Of a stretch of 64,000 nt of DNA, positions 1 through 6,703 are shown one piece after another; positions within the stretch are counted from its first letter, which is position 1; the number at the start of each line of letters is the position of its first letter. Position numbers and translations under genes: made by a program. The stretch covers positions 1 through 64,000 of the IMG/VR virus record IMGVR_UViG_3300031997_000620; one strand, 5' to 3'. The stretch comes from a virus. The notes under the pieces are model-generated. The model had not been told where the DNA came from, ran no database searches, and saw only the letters and a program-made list of their open reading frames with translations.

Positions 1-16
1 GTAAGGGAGATAAACA

Positions 17-265
17 ATGTCAAGTAAAAGCATTCATCCTAATCTAGTTAAGCGTCCGCAGCGTGCGCGAAGTACAATGGTTACTCGAACAGCTTACTAT
101 ATTCCTAGGAGCATTGCTGTTAATGCAGCTATCCCTAATGGTAGTAAGGTTACTATCATAGAGTTTGAGCATAAGGGGGGCAAGGATCTGAGCTTAGTTA
201 AGGTGCAAACAGCCGATGGCACACGAACTACGGCACTCTTCTCCGATCTTGCCTTTATCCGATAA
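17..265 (+). CDS. Hypothetical small basic protein
   Basis: I do not recognise this 82-residue protein. The first 24 residues are rich in Lys and Arg. The second half (about residues 38-82) alternates hydrophobic and polar residues with turns such as PNGSK and TADGT, which suggests a small all-beta domain, possibly SH3-like; that is inference only. A GGGAGA ribosome site (5-10) lies 6 bases before the ATG. The stop codon overlaps the next start as TAATG, so the two genes are probably co-translated. Confidence 0.7.
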   Translation: MSSKSIHPNLVKRPQRARSTMVTRTAYYIPRSIAVNAAIPNGSKVTIIEFEHKGGKDLSLVKVQTADGTRTTALFSDLAFIR

Positions 266-498
266 TGTGGAATGTAAATATTAGAAGGGATGGACATGTT
301 GCTGGAATGCACAAGTGCCCTAATGAAAGAGCATGGTTAACTGAACCTGATGGTTGGGCGGTGTGCAGCTTTATGTTTGAAGATTACTATGATGATGGGT
401 ATAATGCGTGCAGCGTTTGCCACAATCACGTACCTAAAGAAACTATGGACTTCTATAAGCTTTGTAAAGCACTTAGCTCCGATAGTTCAATTGGATAG
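265..498 (+). CDS. Small CxxC protein, member of a repeated family
   Basis: This 77-residue protein has an HKC in its first half and a CSVCHNHVP segment near residue 50, followed by a short hydrophobic helix. The same plan (an early H/C pair, then CxxC, then [VI]P and a C-terminal helix) recurs in the genes at 1395, 9737 and 9980, and without cysteines at 572. A small zinc-binding fold is likely; its function is unknown. The last 23 bases overlap the first tRNA gene, and its TAG stop lies in the D-loop of that tRNA. Confidence 0.65.
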   Translation: MWNVNIRRDGHVAGMHKCPNERAWLTEPDGWAVCSFMFEDYYDDGYNACSVCHNHVPKETMDFYKLCKALSSDSSIG

Positions 499-552
499 AA
501 CAACAAATTTCTAATCTGTAGGTTGCAGGTTCGACCCCTGCTCGGAGTGCCA
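476..552 (+). tRNA. tRNA-Arg (anticodon UCU), partly degenerate
   Basis: A cloverleaf can be drawn by hand. The acceptor stem is GCTCCGA (476-482) against TCGGAGT (542-548). The D stem is GTTC/GAAC, the anticodon loop TTTCTAA has TCT at 510-512, the T arm is GCAGG-TTCGACC-CCTGC, and CCA is encoded at 550-552. The anticodon stem (503-507 with 515-519) has one A-C mismatch, unlike the second tRNA-Arg(UCU) at 871. It may be a decaying or diverging duplicate that decodes AGA. Confidence 0.85.
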
Positions 553-571
553 CTATACAGGAGATAAACAG

Positions 572-769
572 ATGCACCTTCATAGATACTCCAGTGCTTT
601 CTTATATCAAGAAAACGACCACAAAGCCCTATGGTACTGGATTAAGGATAGTGGAGATATACTAGAAGTGAAAAACAATCAACTAACTGTAAAAGTTTCT
701 AAAGAAAAAATCCCCGATATGATATGGCTTGCCATTAAGCTAGGTGCATACATAACAATCGCAAAATGA
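572..769 (+). CDS. Small hypothetical protein between tRNA genes
   Basis: 65 residues with a clear CAGGAGA ribosome site about 7 bases upstream. The C-terminal segment (SKEKIPDMIWLAIKLG) matches the end of the protein at 1395 (TKEIPGLIALAFKLGG) but lacks its CxxC pair. It therefore looks like a cysteine-less member of the same mini-protein family. The function is unknown. Confidence 0.65.
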   Translation: MHLHRYSSAFLYQENDHKALWYWIKDSGDILEVKNNQLTVKVSKEKIPDMIWLAIKLGAYITIAK

Positions 770-778
770 TAAAAGAGT

Positions 779-866
779 GCGAGGGTGCATGGAATTGGTA
801 TACAGGACTGACTCAAAATCAGTTGTCCGAAAGGGCGTGCGGGTTCGAGTCCCGTCCCTCGCACCA
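779..866 (+). tRNA. tRNA-Leu (anticodon CAA)
   Basis: The acceptor stem GCGAGGG (779-785) pairs with CCCTCGC (856-862). The anticodon stem ACTGA/TCAGT carries the loop CTCAAAA with anticodon CAA at 814-816. There is a long variable arm (about 824-838, with a GAAA loop), as expected for a class II tRNA, a T arm at 839-855, and an encoded CCA at 864-866. It would read UUG leucine codons. Confidence 0.95.
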
Positions 867-870
867 TTAT

Positions 871-947
871 GCTCCGGTAGCTCAACTGGATAGAGCACAT
901 GGCTTCTAACCATGAGGTTGTAGGTTCGACCCCTACTCGGAGTACCA
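871..947 (+). tRNA. tRNA-Arg (anticodon UCU)
   Basis: The acceptor stem GCTCCGG (871-877) pairs with TCGGAGT (937-943). A perfect anticodon stem CATGG/CCATG carries loop CTTCTAA with TCT at 905-907. The T arm is GTAGG-TTCGACC-CCTAC and CCA is encoded at 945-947. It is closely related to the tRNA at 476, so the phage carries two tRNAs for AGA/AGG codons, which are common in its genes. Confidence 0.96.
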
Positions 948-1008
948 CATTTGAACTAAATGCTAAAGTTCCCGCGGGGAATACCGATAAGTATGATAGG
1001 AGGAAACG

Positions 1009-1395
1009 ATGAAGGTTCGATTCCTGGGGCTGGCTAGAAAGATCGCTTGCACTAGCGACTCTAAGTTTAGGGTGGGTGCTGTACTGACGAAGGGTAATTC
1101 GATTATGGGACTAGGCTGCAATGACATGAGTAAGTCTCACCCTTTGATGACGGAGTATAGTAGAGGCACCAGAAAGCCATTGATTAGGGTTCATGCCGAA
1201 TTGGCCGCTTGTAGAGGATGGAAGCCGGACGAGGTTGACAAACGATTCTCGCTGTATATCTTTCGTGTTCGCAAGGATGGCACACAAGGGCTAGCTAAGC
1301 CTTGTGACACTTGCTTCCGAATCATTCAAGAAGCGGGGGTACACCGTATCTACTTTAGCCTAGACGATGCAGGCTTCGGGGAGCTACGGTGGTGA
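1009..1395 (+). CDS. Cytidine/deoxycytidylate deaminase-fold protein
   Basis: This protein has the zinc-deaminase signature. HAELAAC at residues 62-68 supplies His62 and the proton-shuttling Glu64, and PCDTC at 98-102 supplies Cys99 and Cys102. At 128 residues it matches the core length of the cytidine deaminase superfamily. The likely role is deamination of a cytosine nucleotide such as dCMP, feeding dUMP to the ThyX encoded at 32.1 kb. The substrate is not decidable from sequence, because full-length phage dCMP deaminases are usually longer. AGGAGG at about 999-1004 sets the start. Confidence 0.8.
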   Translation: MKVRFLGLARKIACTSDSKFRVGAVLTKGNSIMGLGCNDMSKSHPLMTEYSRGTRKPLIRVHAELAACRGWKPDEVDKRFSLYIFRVRKDGTQGLAKPCDTCFRIIQEAGVHRIYFSLDDAGFGELRW

Positions 1396-1622
1396 TGGTA
1401 GGACTGAATACAATGGTAACTAAAGGACAAAGCTTTGAGCTAATCTGGGTAGAAGAAGACGAACGAGGGGGACAATTTGTAGAATGGGCATATCACCAGA
1501 GACACTACTACCACCTACATGTAGGACAGCGACCTTCTATGCTGGGGATAGATAATAAGTGTGCTAGATGTACTAAAGAGATCCCTGGACTAATCGCATT
1601 AGCATTCAAACTTGGAGGATAA
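1395..1622 (+). CDS. Small CxxC protein, member of a repeated family
   Basis: The C-terminal segment CARCTKEIPGLIALAFKLGG is the clearest form of the repeated CxxC-KE[IV]P motif. The first half has a YYHLHVG strand that could supply further metal ligands. I chose ATG 1395, which overlaps the previous TGA. GTG 1389 and ATG 1413 (after a TAGGA) are alternatives. The role is unknown; relatives lie at 265, 9737 and 9980. Confidence 0.65.
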   Translation: MVGLNTMVTKGQSFELIWVEEDERGGQFVEWAYHQRHYYHLHVGQRPSMLGIDNKCARCTKEIPGLIALAFKLGG

Positions 1623-1623
1623 C

Positions 1624-1905
1624 ATGGACGACTTTGAAACTCTAGTAAAGCAGGCCCTAGTCGATCAGGTGTTTGCGAACAATTCCAGATACTTTGAGAA
1701 GTTTTATAGCCCCGAAGTTAGGAACGCCCGGAACCTTTGGCACGCTGCCGCAGTTGAGGTAGACTATTCTCGCCGACTAGCGGGAGACAATAGCCAGCGT
1801 TACTTCCGAGCGATCGAGGCAGAGGCGAGCGCGCATTGGAACTACTGCCAAGCTAAGGACTTGGCAGGCATCCTTGAAAGGGCTCACGGTGGACATGACA
1901 ATTAA
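1624..1905 (+). CDS. Hypothetical helical protein
   Basis: 93 residues, predicted mostly alpha-helical and charged (ERAHGGHDN at the C-terminus). I do not recognise it. The start at ATG 1624 is fixed by GGAGG (1614-1618); the longer TTG-initiated frame would begin inside that ribosome site. Confidence 0.6.
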   Translation: MDDFETLVKQALVDQVFANNSRYFEKFYSPEVRNARNLWHAAAVEVDYSRRLAGDNSQRYFRAIEAEASAHWNYCQAKDLAGILERAHGGHDN

Positions 1906-1966
1906 AGTTTGGCAAATCGCTAAACTAATTCTCGAACAAGAAGAACTTGGAGGTACTTTTGAATGA
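1895..1966 (+). CDS. Possible 23-residue ORF bridging two genes
   Basis: ATG 1895 starts 11 bases before the end of the previous gene. The frame runs for 23 codons (MTIKVWQIAKLILEQEELGG...) and stops at a TGA overlapping the next ATG (1963). This stop/start chaining is the rule in this region, so it may be a real amphipathic mini-protein or a coupling ORF. The evidence is positional only. Confidence 0.35.
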   Translation: MTIKVWQIAKLILEQEELGGTFE

Positions 1967-3081
1967 CGACTCGAAGTCTTTGTGACTTTATCCATAGCTT
2001 TGCAGCAGTAGGGCGAACAGAGGAAGGGTACGGTAATTACTACACCATTTCCGGTCCTACTACGGATGTTCTACTCTATTTTGATGAGACAGAGGCGCGG
2101 GCAAAGGTATCATCCGAAACCGTGAATGTTGTTCTTCTTCGAACGAAGACTCCTGATGGACAGGTAGTCATTTTCCATAGCCACAATGCAGTACAGAGCA
2201 AGCGACGATCAGATTGTAATGCTCCGCGAGATGCGGCGCAAAAGTTTGCGGACGTATCGTTTGAACTGCCGGGGAAGCTTCTTGATGTTGATGAAGATCT
2301 TAGCAATCTTCGCATTACTAACCAAAATGGTAAGAACTTGCTCATTGAGTTGCCTAGTGGGAAGTATCTTATTACTTGTCTACCTAACGATACAGTAAAC
2401 AAATCAAATCTTCTGACCTTTATCCCGACAGATTCCCCGCAGGGACATACTACTACGATAGCTAAGAACTACTATACTGTAATGGTGCCCGTATCTTCGA
2501 CAACTACACTGGCAAGTACGGCAGCTATAACTCCGGAATGGATCAAAGAAAATGACGTGTTTGTGGGTGGAGCATGGCTAATTAATCAGGGTGAAGCTGA
2601 GATTGGGGAGTTTAACCCTACTCCCGAAGAGATAGAAGATTTTTGTAATAAACCTGTACTTGCGATGGAGGCTCCGTATTATGATGCGCTACTTAGCGCG
2701 GCAGCAGACCATAGGGCAAACTTTGACCTAAAGTATGAGTATGGGGTGCCTTATAACGGAGAGGGGCCGTGTGCGGTTACTGAAACAGTAGATCAGGTAG
2801 CAACACATAGATCTAAACTATTGGCATGGAAGAGCAGAGCCGATAAGTTTGTTCACAAGTACCTTGCCTTTGATAAGAAGCTCTTTTTTGGAGAGGGCCG
2901 TGTTCTTTCGTCCAGTCCGGGATGTGTGGCACAATACTACAACGATGGAGTACACAACTACATTAAGGGGGTTGTATCATATAAGGCACACTATGATCGA
3001 TCCATTCCTGAAGGGGCAACGGTGCTAACGAATTGGCACCAGGTGTTTTCTATTGTTGGCAACAAAAGCCAGTTACTATAG
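1963..3081 (+). CDS. Hypothetical protein, 372 aa
   Basis: I recognise no family motif. The protein is of mixed character. A strand-rich N-terminal half contains HSHNAVQSKRR near residue 73, and the acidic helical middle (about residues 205-230) contains TPEWIKENDVF. The C-terminal half is rich in Tyr and Lys. GGAGG at 1951-1955 precedes the start. It lies directly before the sigma factor gene (8-base gap) and is probably in its transcript. Confidence 0.75.
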   Translation: MTTRSLCDFIHSFAAVGRTEEGYGNYYTISGPTTDVLLYFDETEARAKVSSETVNVVLLRTKTPDGQVVIFHSHNAVQSKRRSDCNAPRDAAQKFADVSFELPGKLLDVDEDLSNLRITNQNGKNLLIELPSGKYLITCLPNDTVNKSNLLTFIPTDSPQGHTTTIAKNYYTVMVPVSSTTTLASTAAITPEWIKENDVFVGGAWLINQGEAEIGEFNPTPEEIEDFCNKPVLAMEAPYYDALLSAAADHRANFDLKYEYGVPYNGEGPCAVTETVDQVATHRSKLLAWKSRADKFVHKYLAFDKKLFFGEGRVLSSSPGCVAQYYNDGVHNYIKGVVSYKAHYDRSIPEGATVLTNWHQVFSIVGNKSQLL

Positions 3082-3089
3082 GGGGATAA

Positions 3090-4091
3090 ATGGGATCATT
3101 CAAAGAGTATTACGAAGACGTTGGGAACTATCAGGAGAATATCGAAAGAGAAGAAGAACGTGAGTTAGTGAACTCATTATCTAACATTCGTTTTTCACTA
3201 CGAGAAGAAATCTTTTCAGTAGATGGAATGCCGGGGCTTATTGTAGACGAGGTAAAGAGGCTTACGTCGGTTGCCTCGGTGACTAACGACTTCAATAGTA
3301 ATAAGCAAGGCAATAACTCGGATGTAGAACAAAGGGTCACAGAGATTCTTGTAGAGCCTACAAAGGCGAACCTTCACCTTTGTAACTTCAGAATGGAGTG
3401 GCTTTTCAAGCTGCTAAGTTGGCTACGGGTAGATACCCATTCGGCTTTTGCTATTGAAATTTTCAAAGCACAAGCAGATAAGATCGAGCAGAAGCTTGTG
3501 CTATCGTGTCTTAAGATGGCGGTTCGTTTGGCTATGGAATACCGGGGCCGACTGGCGCACGAAGATGCGGTACAAGTTGCGAACCTTGCGCTAGTTGAGG
3601 CAGCTAAGAAGTTTGACCCGGTAATGGGCGTTCGATTCTGTACTTATGCGCATCATAAGATTCACTTCAAGATGAAACAGAAGCTAATGGAAGACCCTTT
3701 TGGAATGGTTCACATTCCCCACTCGGCTGAGGTAGAGGATGGGACGGGTAGTTGGTTCTCACTAGAGGAAAACGTAGACGTAGGAAGGCAGCGAAGCCTA
3801 GCAGACATGATCCCTGATGATGGGCCGACCCTAGAAGAGAATGTAGACAGGAGTTTGATTAGAGAGTCACTGAAGGAGGCTCTTGGTAGATACTTGACAG
3901 AGCAGGAGGGAGAGGTTATCTTTATTAGATACCTATCCTTCGGCAAGATTCTCACCTATCAAGAAGTAAGTGAGTACATGAACTTTGCACTGACGAGGGA
4001 GCGCCTTCGACAGATTGAAGACGTGGCTTTGAAAAAGCTAAGTGAACGGTTTGAACTAAAGGAACTCCTAGCATTCTTTGAGGAGGCATAG
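3090..4091 (+). CDS. Phage sigma-70 family factor
   Basis: The region-2-like segment (about residues 155-212: EDAVQVANLALVEAAKKFDP, then RFCTYAHHKIHFKMKQ) matches the core-binding and -10-melting helices of sigma-70 proteins. The region-4-like segment (about 268-325: LTEQEGEVIFIRYL... LTRERLRQIEDVALKKL) is a helix-turn-helix for -35 contacts. The first 110 residues are unlike typical region 1. At 333 residues it has the size of RpoS/RpoH-type alternative factors. By analogy with other phages it would redirect host RNA polymerase, probably to the conserved motif seen before the virion genes. It has a GGGGG ribosome site at 3081-3085. Confidence 0.88.
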   Translation: MGSFKEYYEDVGNYQENIEREEERELVNSLSNIRFSLREEIFSVDGMPGLIVDEVKRLTSVASVTNDFNSNKQGNNSDVEQRVTEILVEPTKANLHLCNFRMEWLFKLLSWLRVDTHSAFAIEIFKAQADKIEQKLVLSCLKMAVRLAMEYRGRLAHEDAVQVANLALVEAAKKFDPVMGVRFCTYAHHKIHFKMKQKLMEDPFGMVHIPHSAEVEDGTGSWFSLEENVDVGRQRSLADMIPDDGPTLEENVDRSLIRESLKEALGRYLTEQEGEVIFIRYLSFGKILTYQEVSEYMNFALTRERLRQIEDVALKKLSERFELKELLAFFEEA

Positions 4092-4093
4092 CC

Positions 4094-4393
4094 ATGCGAA
4101 AGACTATAAGAAAGATTAAGATGGTTCATAGCTGCACGACTCACCCCGGACCAGAAGGAACTAAATACACAAGAGAATTAACTAATACTCCAAAAAGAGG
4201 GGAAAGATTAATCTTTAGATCCTGCCCAGATTGGGATCAAGAAATTACAAGAGAGCAAACATTCTTTGAAGCAGAGAAAGAAAACGACTGGTGGCCTTCT
4301 CAACTAAAAGATTTTGAATGCAAACATTGTAAGTGGAAAATATCCAAAGAAGAAATATCGTCTGAGTATTTACTTAGAAAATTGGAGGTATAA
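4094..4393 (+). CDS. CxxC protein, paralogue of the one at 8202
   Basis: 99 residues. The C-terminus FECKHCKWKISKEEISSEYLL matches YTCKSCKFSVTKAEIMNTYLF of the gene at 8202. Upstream blocks also correspond: HSCTTHPG versus HTCTKPDS, and a Trp/acidic stretch before the CxxC. Four cysteines (two early, two in CKHC) suggest a zinc ribbon. The function is unknown. A strong GAGGAGG (4080-4086) lies just inside the end of the sigma gene. Confidence 0.75.
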   Translation: MRKTIRKIKMVHSCTTHPGPEGTKYTRELTNTPKRGERLIFRSCPDWDQEITREQTFFEAEKENDWWPSQLKDFECKHCKWKISKEEISSEYLLRKLEV

Positions 4394-4713
4394 TGGACAA
4401 CACGAGCCTATTGGACAAGCTATTGACACAGGCGACTAAGAGTTGTCGGATTGCGATTCGTAAGGAATATCGAGAAGAGTTAGCAGCCTTTGAAGCTGCC
4501 AACAAGAAGTTAGAAGCACGACTACAAAATCAAGAGAGTTATATCGAAAAGCTGGAAGATCACAATTCCAGTTTCATAGAATCGGCAGATGAAGTACGAG
4601 GAATGCTAGAAGAAATAAGTTGTCTAGGAAGAACAGCCGACCAACAACTGAAAGAACTCCGACAGCTTACGGCTAAGAAGAAGGCCACAGCAAAGAAGAA
4701 GGGGGTAAAATGA
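4393..4713 (+). CDS. Coiled-coil protein with Lys-rich tail
   Basis: 106 residues. Heptad-like repeats run through about residues 25-65 (EELAAFEAANKKLEARLQNQ), followed by a second helix and a C-terminal KKKATAKKKGVK tail. The tail could bind nucleic acid or RNA polymerase, but that is inference. The start overlaps the previous stop (TAATG), and the gene overlaps the next one by 4 bases. Confidence 0.7.
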   Translation: MDNTSLLDKLLTQATKSCRIAIRKEYREELAAFEAANKKLEARLQNQESYIEKLEDHNSSFIESADEVRGMLEEISCLGRTADQQLKELRQLTAKKKATAKKKGVK

Positions 4714-5000
4714 ATATCAGTGAAGGGCTATTCGCATTCCTATTGTTCCTAGCAGTCATCCCTGCATATGTGTTTGCTATCTATGGCTTGTACATTTCTC
4801 GAATGACGAGCAGCATGGTAGGCAAGCTACTGGAGCAGGACATGAATGCGATGGGAGCAGTAGGTGGACACATGGGTTCTCCAGCTTATCCCGCCACTTC
4901 CATGAGCCTACAGGACTTTGCTAAGATGGTAAACAGCAAAGCTAAGAAGGGTGACGAAGAAGGAGACGCACCTAAGCCGGTAGGAGGGCACTATCTATGA
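4710..5000 (+). CDS. Single-pass membrane protein
   Basis: 96 residues. A strong hydrophobic segment (residues 6-29, LFAFLLFLAVIPAYVFAIYG) is followed by a Met/Gly-rich linker and a charged cytoplasm-like tail (KAKKGDEEGD). It is probably an inner-membrane protein with its C-terminus in the cytoplasm. It sits directly before an exported protein, which hints at a joint envelope role. It is not recognisable as a holin from sequence alone. Confidence 0.7.
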   Translation: MNISEGLFAFLLFLAVIPAYVFAIYGLYISRMTSSMVGKLLEQDMNAMGAVGGHMGSPAYPATSMSLQDFAKMVNSKAKKGDEEGDAPKPVGGHYL

Positions 5001-5308
5001 CCCTAATAAAGTTTCTTGTAATAATTTCTCTTGTTTATGAATCACTTGGGCTAAATTCCGTAGCAAATGCGGGTACTTGGATGTGTTTTACCCCCGAATG
5101 TAACATCGGAAATGTTACAACTAAAGAACAGCCTAGGGATAATGACAAGTGGAATCGGACCAGTCGCCCGCACAAGATTACGACTATTCGTCGCGGAAGT
5201 GCAGGCACTACGATTATTGATGAAGACTACACAAGTGGGACAACTACAATCAGAGAGTCAGATGGGGAACGAACTCGCACCACGATCATCGATACAGACG
5301 AGGAGTAA
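4997..5308 (+). CDS. Exported repeat protein with signal peptide
   Basis: 103 residues. A signal peptide of about 25 residues, with a hydrophobic core FLVIISLVY and a likely cut after ANA, is followed by a short mature protein. The mature part carries a repeated beta pattern: TTIRRGSAGTTIIDEDYTSG, then TTTIRESDGERTRTTIID. Two cysteines (CFTPEC) may form a disulphide. It is probably periplasmic. The start overlaps the previous stop by 4 bases. The function is unknown. Confidence 0.7.
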   Translation: MTLIKFLVIISLVYESLGLNSVANAGTWMCFTPECNIGNVTTKEQPRDNDKWNRTSRPHKITTIRRGSAGTTIIDEDYTSGTTTIRESDGERTRTTIIDTDEE

Positions 5309-5312
5309 CACA

Positions 5313-5579
5313 ATGCCCTATGTCAAGAAAGACAGACGATGGGAATATGTTGATGGGTTAAACGAGTTGCTTGTCGTATTAGAAGGGTACTCGTTTCCCC
5401 CTGGAGATCTAAACTACATTATCACGAAACTACTCCATGCAGCATGGGACTGTAACCCTAGGTATGATACAGGGAATGAACTCGTTGGGGTACTAGAGTG
5501 TGCCAAGCAAGAATTCTATCGTCGTAAGCTAGCACCCTATGAGGATAAGAAGATTCAAGAGAATGGAGACTTAGAATGA
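5313..5579 (+). CDS. Small conserved phage protein (DUF6899-like)
   Basis: 88 residues. The pattern MPYVKKDRR..., an internal YIITKLLHAAW, and the end YRRKLAPYEDKKIQENGD recalls a small family common in phage genomes that I remember as DUF6899; its function is unknown. The start at ATG 5313 follows GAGGAG (5299-5304). The longer frame upstream overlaps the exported protein and is not believable. Confidence 0.75.
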   Translation: MPYVKKDRRWEYVDGLNELLVVLEGYSFPPGDLNYIITKLLHAAWDCNPRYDTGNELVGVLECAKQEFYRRKLAPYEDKKIQENGDLE

Positions 5580-5806
5580 AGACAGACTTCGAAACCCTAG
5601 TGTGTAAGTTAGGTGTGTGCCCTGGAGAGCATTGTCCTTTTTGTTCCTCTTGTCTAAAGGGAGATCCGATCCCAGAGGAGTCTCGTGCAAAAGGATACTA
5701 CGGGAATAAGACTCACTTCAGTAGAAAGATTAGTATCTTCGACAGAGAGCTGGAGAGCATGATTAGGTTTCAGTGTCCTGATTGCAATACAAGCTGGAGA
5801 GCATGA
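5576..5806 (+). CDS. Small zinc-ribbon protein
   Basis: 76 residues with three cysteine clusters (CPGEHC, CSSC and CPDC), enough for two zinc sites. It ends in FQCPDCNTSWRA, which closely matches the end of the protein at 8879 (HTCPECNNSFHA). It overlaps its neighbours by 4 bases on both sides. The role is unknown; phage zinc ribbons of this size often bind host proteins or nucleic acid. Confidence 0.72.
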   Translation: MKTDFETLVCKLGVCPGEHCPFCSSCLKGDPIPEESRAKGYYGNKTHFSRKISIFDRELESMIRFQCPDCNTSWRA

Positions 5807-6153
5807 TGCCGGGAGTCTTTCTAAATCCGGTTTATGGTAAAGGTGGCTTCCCTAAAAGTATGCAAGAATATATCAAGTCGCCTAACAACAAGCTAGAAAT
5901 GATTGAAGAGGGGGAAGGTTACTTCGTTTACTATAAGCCATACAGCAGGATAGTGGAGAAACTCACAAAGCGAGCGGGCAATGTGTATGTTTGTATTAAC
6001 CGCCCCGGCGCGCACGTCCACGGAAGAGAGTATTGGATTGAATACAGCGACAAGGAATGGCCGAAGATGAAGACTATCCCGCCGCACATTAAAGAGAAAG
6101 CTCTGGCGTTTCGAACTTTCTACACATTGAAGGAAAAGATTACCCCCAGATAA
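5803..6153 (+). CDS. Hypothetical protein, 116 aa
   Basis: I do not recognise it. It is basic and aromatic-rich (VYYKPYSR, HGREYWIEYSDKEW). The start at ATG 5803 overlaps the previous TGA and follows GGAG (5797-5800). It is the last gene before a sigma-70-type promoter and a homing endonuclease, so it may end a transcript, though no terminator hairpin is visible. Confidence 0.65.
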   Translation: MMPGVFLNPVYGKGGFPKSMQEYIKSPNNKLEMIEEGEGYFVYYKPYSRIVEKLTKRAGNVYVCINRPGAHVHGREYWIEYSDKEWPKMKTIPPHIKEKALAFRTFYTLKEKITPR

Positions 6154-6154
6154 C

Positions 6155-6183
6155 TTGACAAGGCCAGCGAAAATTGTGATAAT
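6155..6183 (+). promoter_or_regulatory. Sigma-70 promoter of the HNH/AP2 endonuclease gene
   Basis: A perfect -35 box TTGACA (6155-6160), a 17-base spacer, and a -10 box GATAAT (6178-6183) preceded by the extended -10 TG (6175-6176). This is the best host-type promoter I see in the window. It lies 17 bases before the endonuclease ATG. Confidence 0.8.
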
Positions 6184-6199
6184 TGTCTAGGAGGTATCC

Positions 6200-6703
6200 A
6201 TGAGCCACATTGATCTTAAACTTGGAAACAATCTATACGCAAAAATCTCGGAAGAAGACGCAGACGTTATGACCCTAGGTAGCTGGACTGCCCACGGCAG
6301 TAAGAGCGGCAACTATGCTTGTATGCGCACCACCATTGGAGGAATGCGGCAGCGAGTCTGGTTGCATACTTTGATTATGGAAGAACTGATCGGCCGATCC
6401 TTAAAGAAGGATGAACTCGTTGACCATATCAATCAGGACAAGCTAGACTGCCGGCGAAGTAACCTGCGCATGGCTAACCGAACGCAGAACAATGCGAACA
6501 AGGGCAAGCGTAAGGGAACTAGCTCCAAGTATAAGGGGGTATCTTGGTCTAAGAAGCATGAGAAGTGGAGATGCTACATTGTCATTGACCGAAAGCTCAA
6601 GCACCTAGGACTGTTTGATGACGAGAAGGAAGCAGGACTCATGTATAACAAGGCGGCAGCCGAAGTATTCAAAGAATTCGCAACATTGAATAAAATCAAA
6701 TGA
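6200..6703 (+). CDS. HNH homing endonuclease with AP2 DNA-binding domain
   Basis: 167 residues. An HNH-like core has VDHINQDKLDCRRSNLR (about 76-92). It is followed by an AP2/ERF-type domain (about 110-160: KYKGVSWSKKHEKWRCYI... LGLFDDEKEAGLMYNKAA). This is the standard phage arrangement of free-standing homing endonucleases, which cut related genomes lacking the gene. It has its own promoter just upstream, as expected of a selfish insert, and a GGAGG ribosome site (6190s). Confidence 0.9.
   Translation: MSHIDLKLGNNLYAKISEEDADVMTLGSWTAHGSKSGNYACMRTTIGGMRQRVWLHTLIMEELIGRSLKKDELVDHINQDKLDCRRSNLRMANRTQNNANKGKRKGTSSKYKGVSWSKKHEKWRCYIVIDRKLKHLGLFDDEKEAGLMYNKAAAEVFKEFATLNKIK

Noticed and set aside
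679-948. Leftward ORF across the tRNA cluster
   Set aside because: Its protein (VGVEPTTSWLEAM...) is the well-known translation artefact of tRNA genes on the other strand.
969-981. Short hairpin TTCCC-GCG-GGGAA after the tRNA cluster
   Set aside because: Only five pairs and no U-run, so it is not a convincing terminator.
5067-5312. Upstream extension of the gene at 5313
   Set aside because: It overlaps the exported protein gene in another frame; a clear GAGGAG-ATG at 5313 gives the better start.
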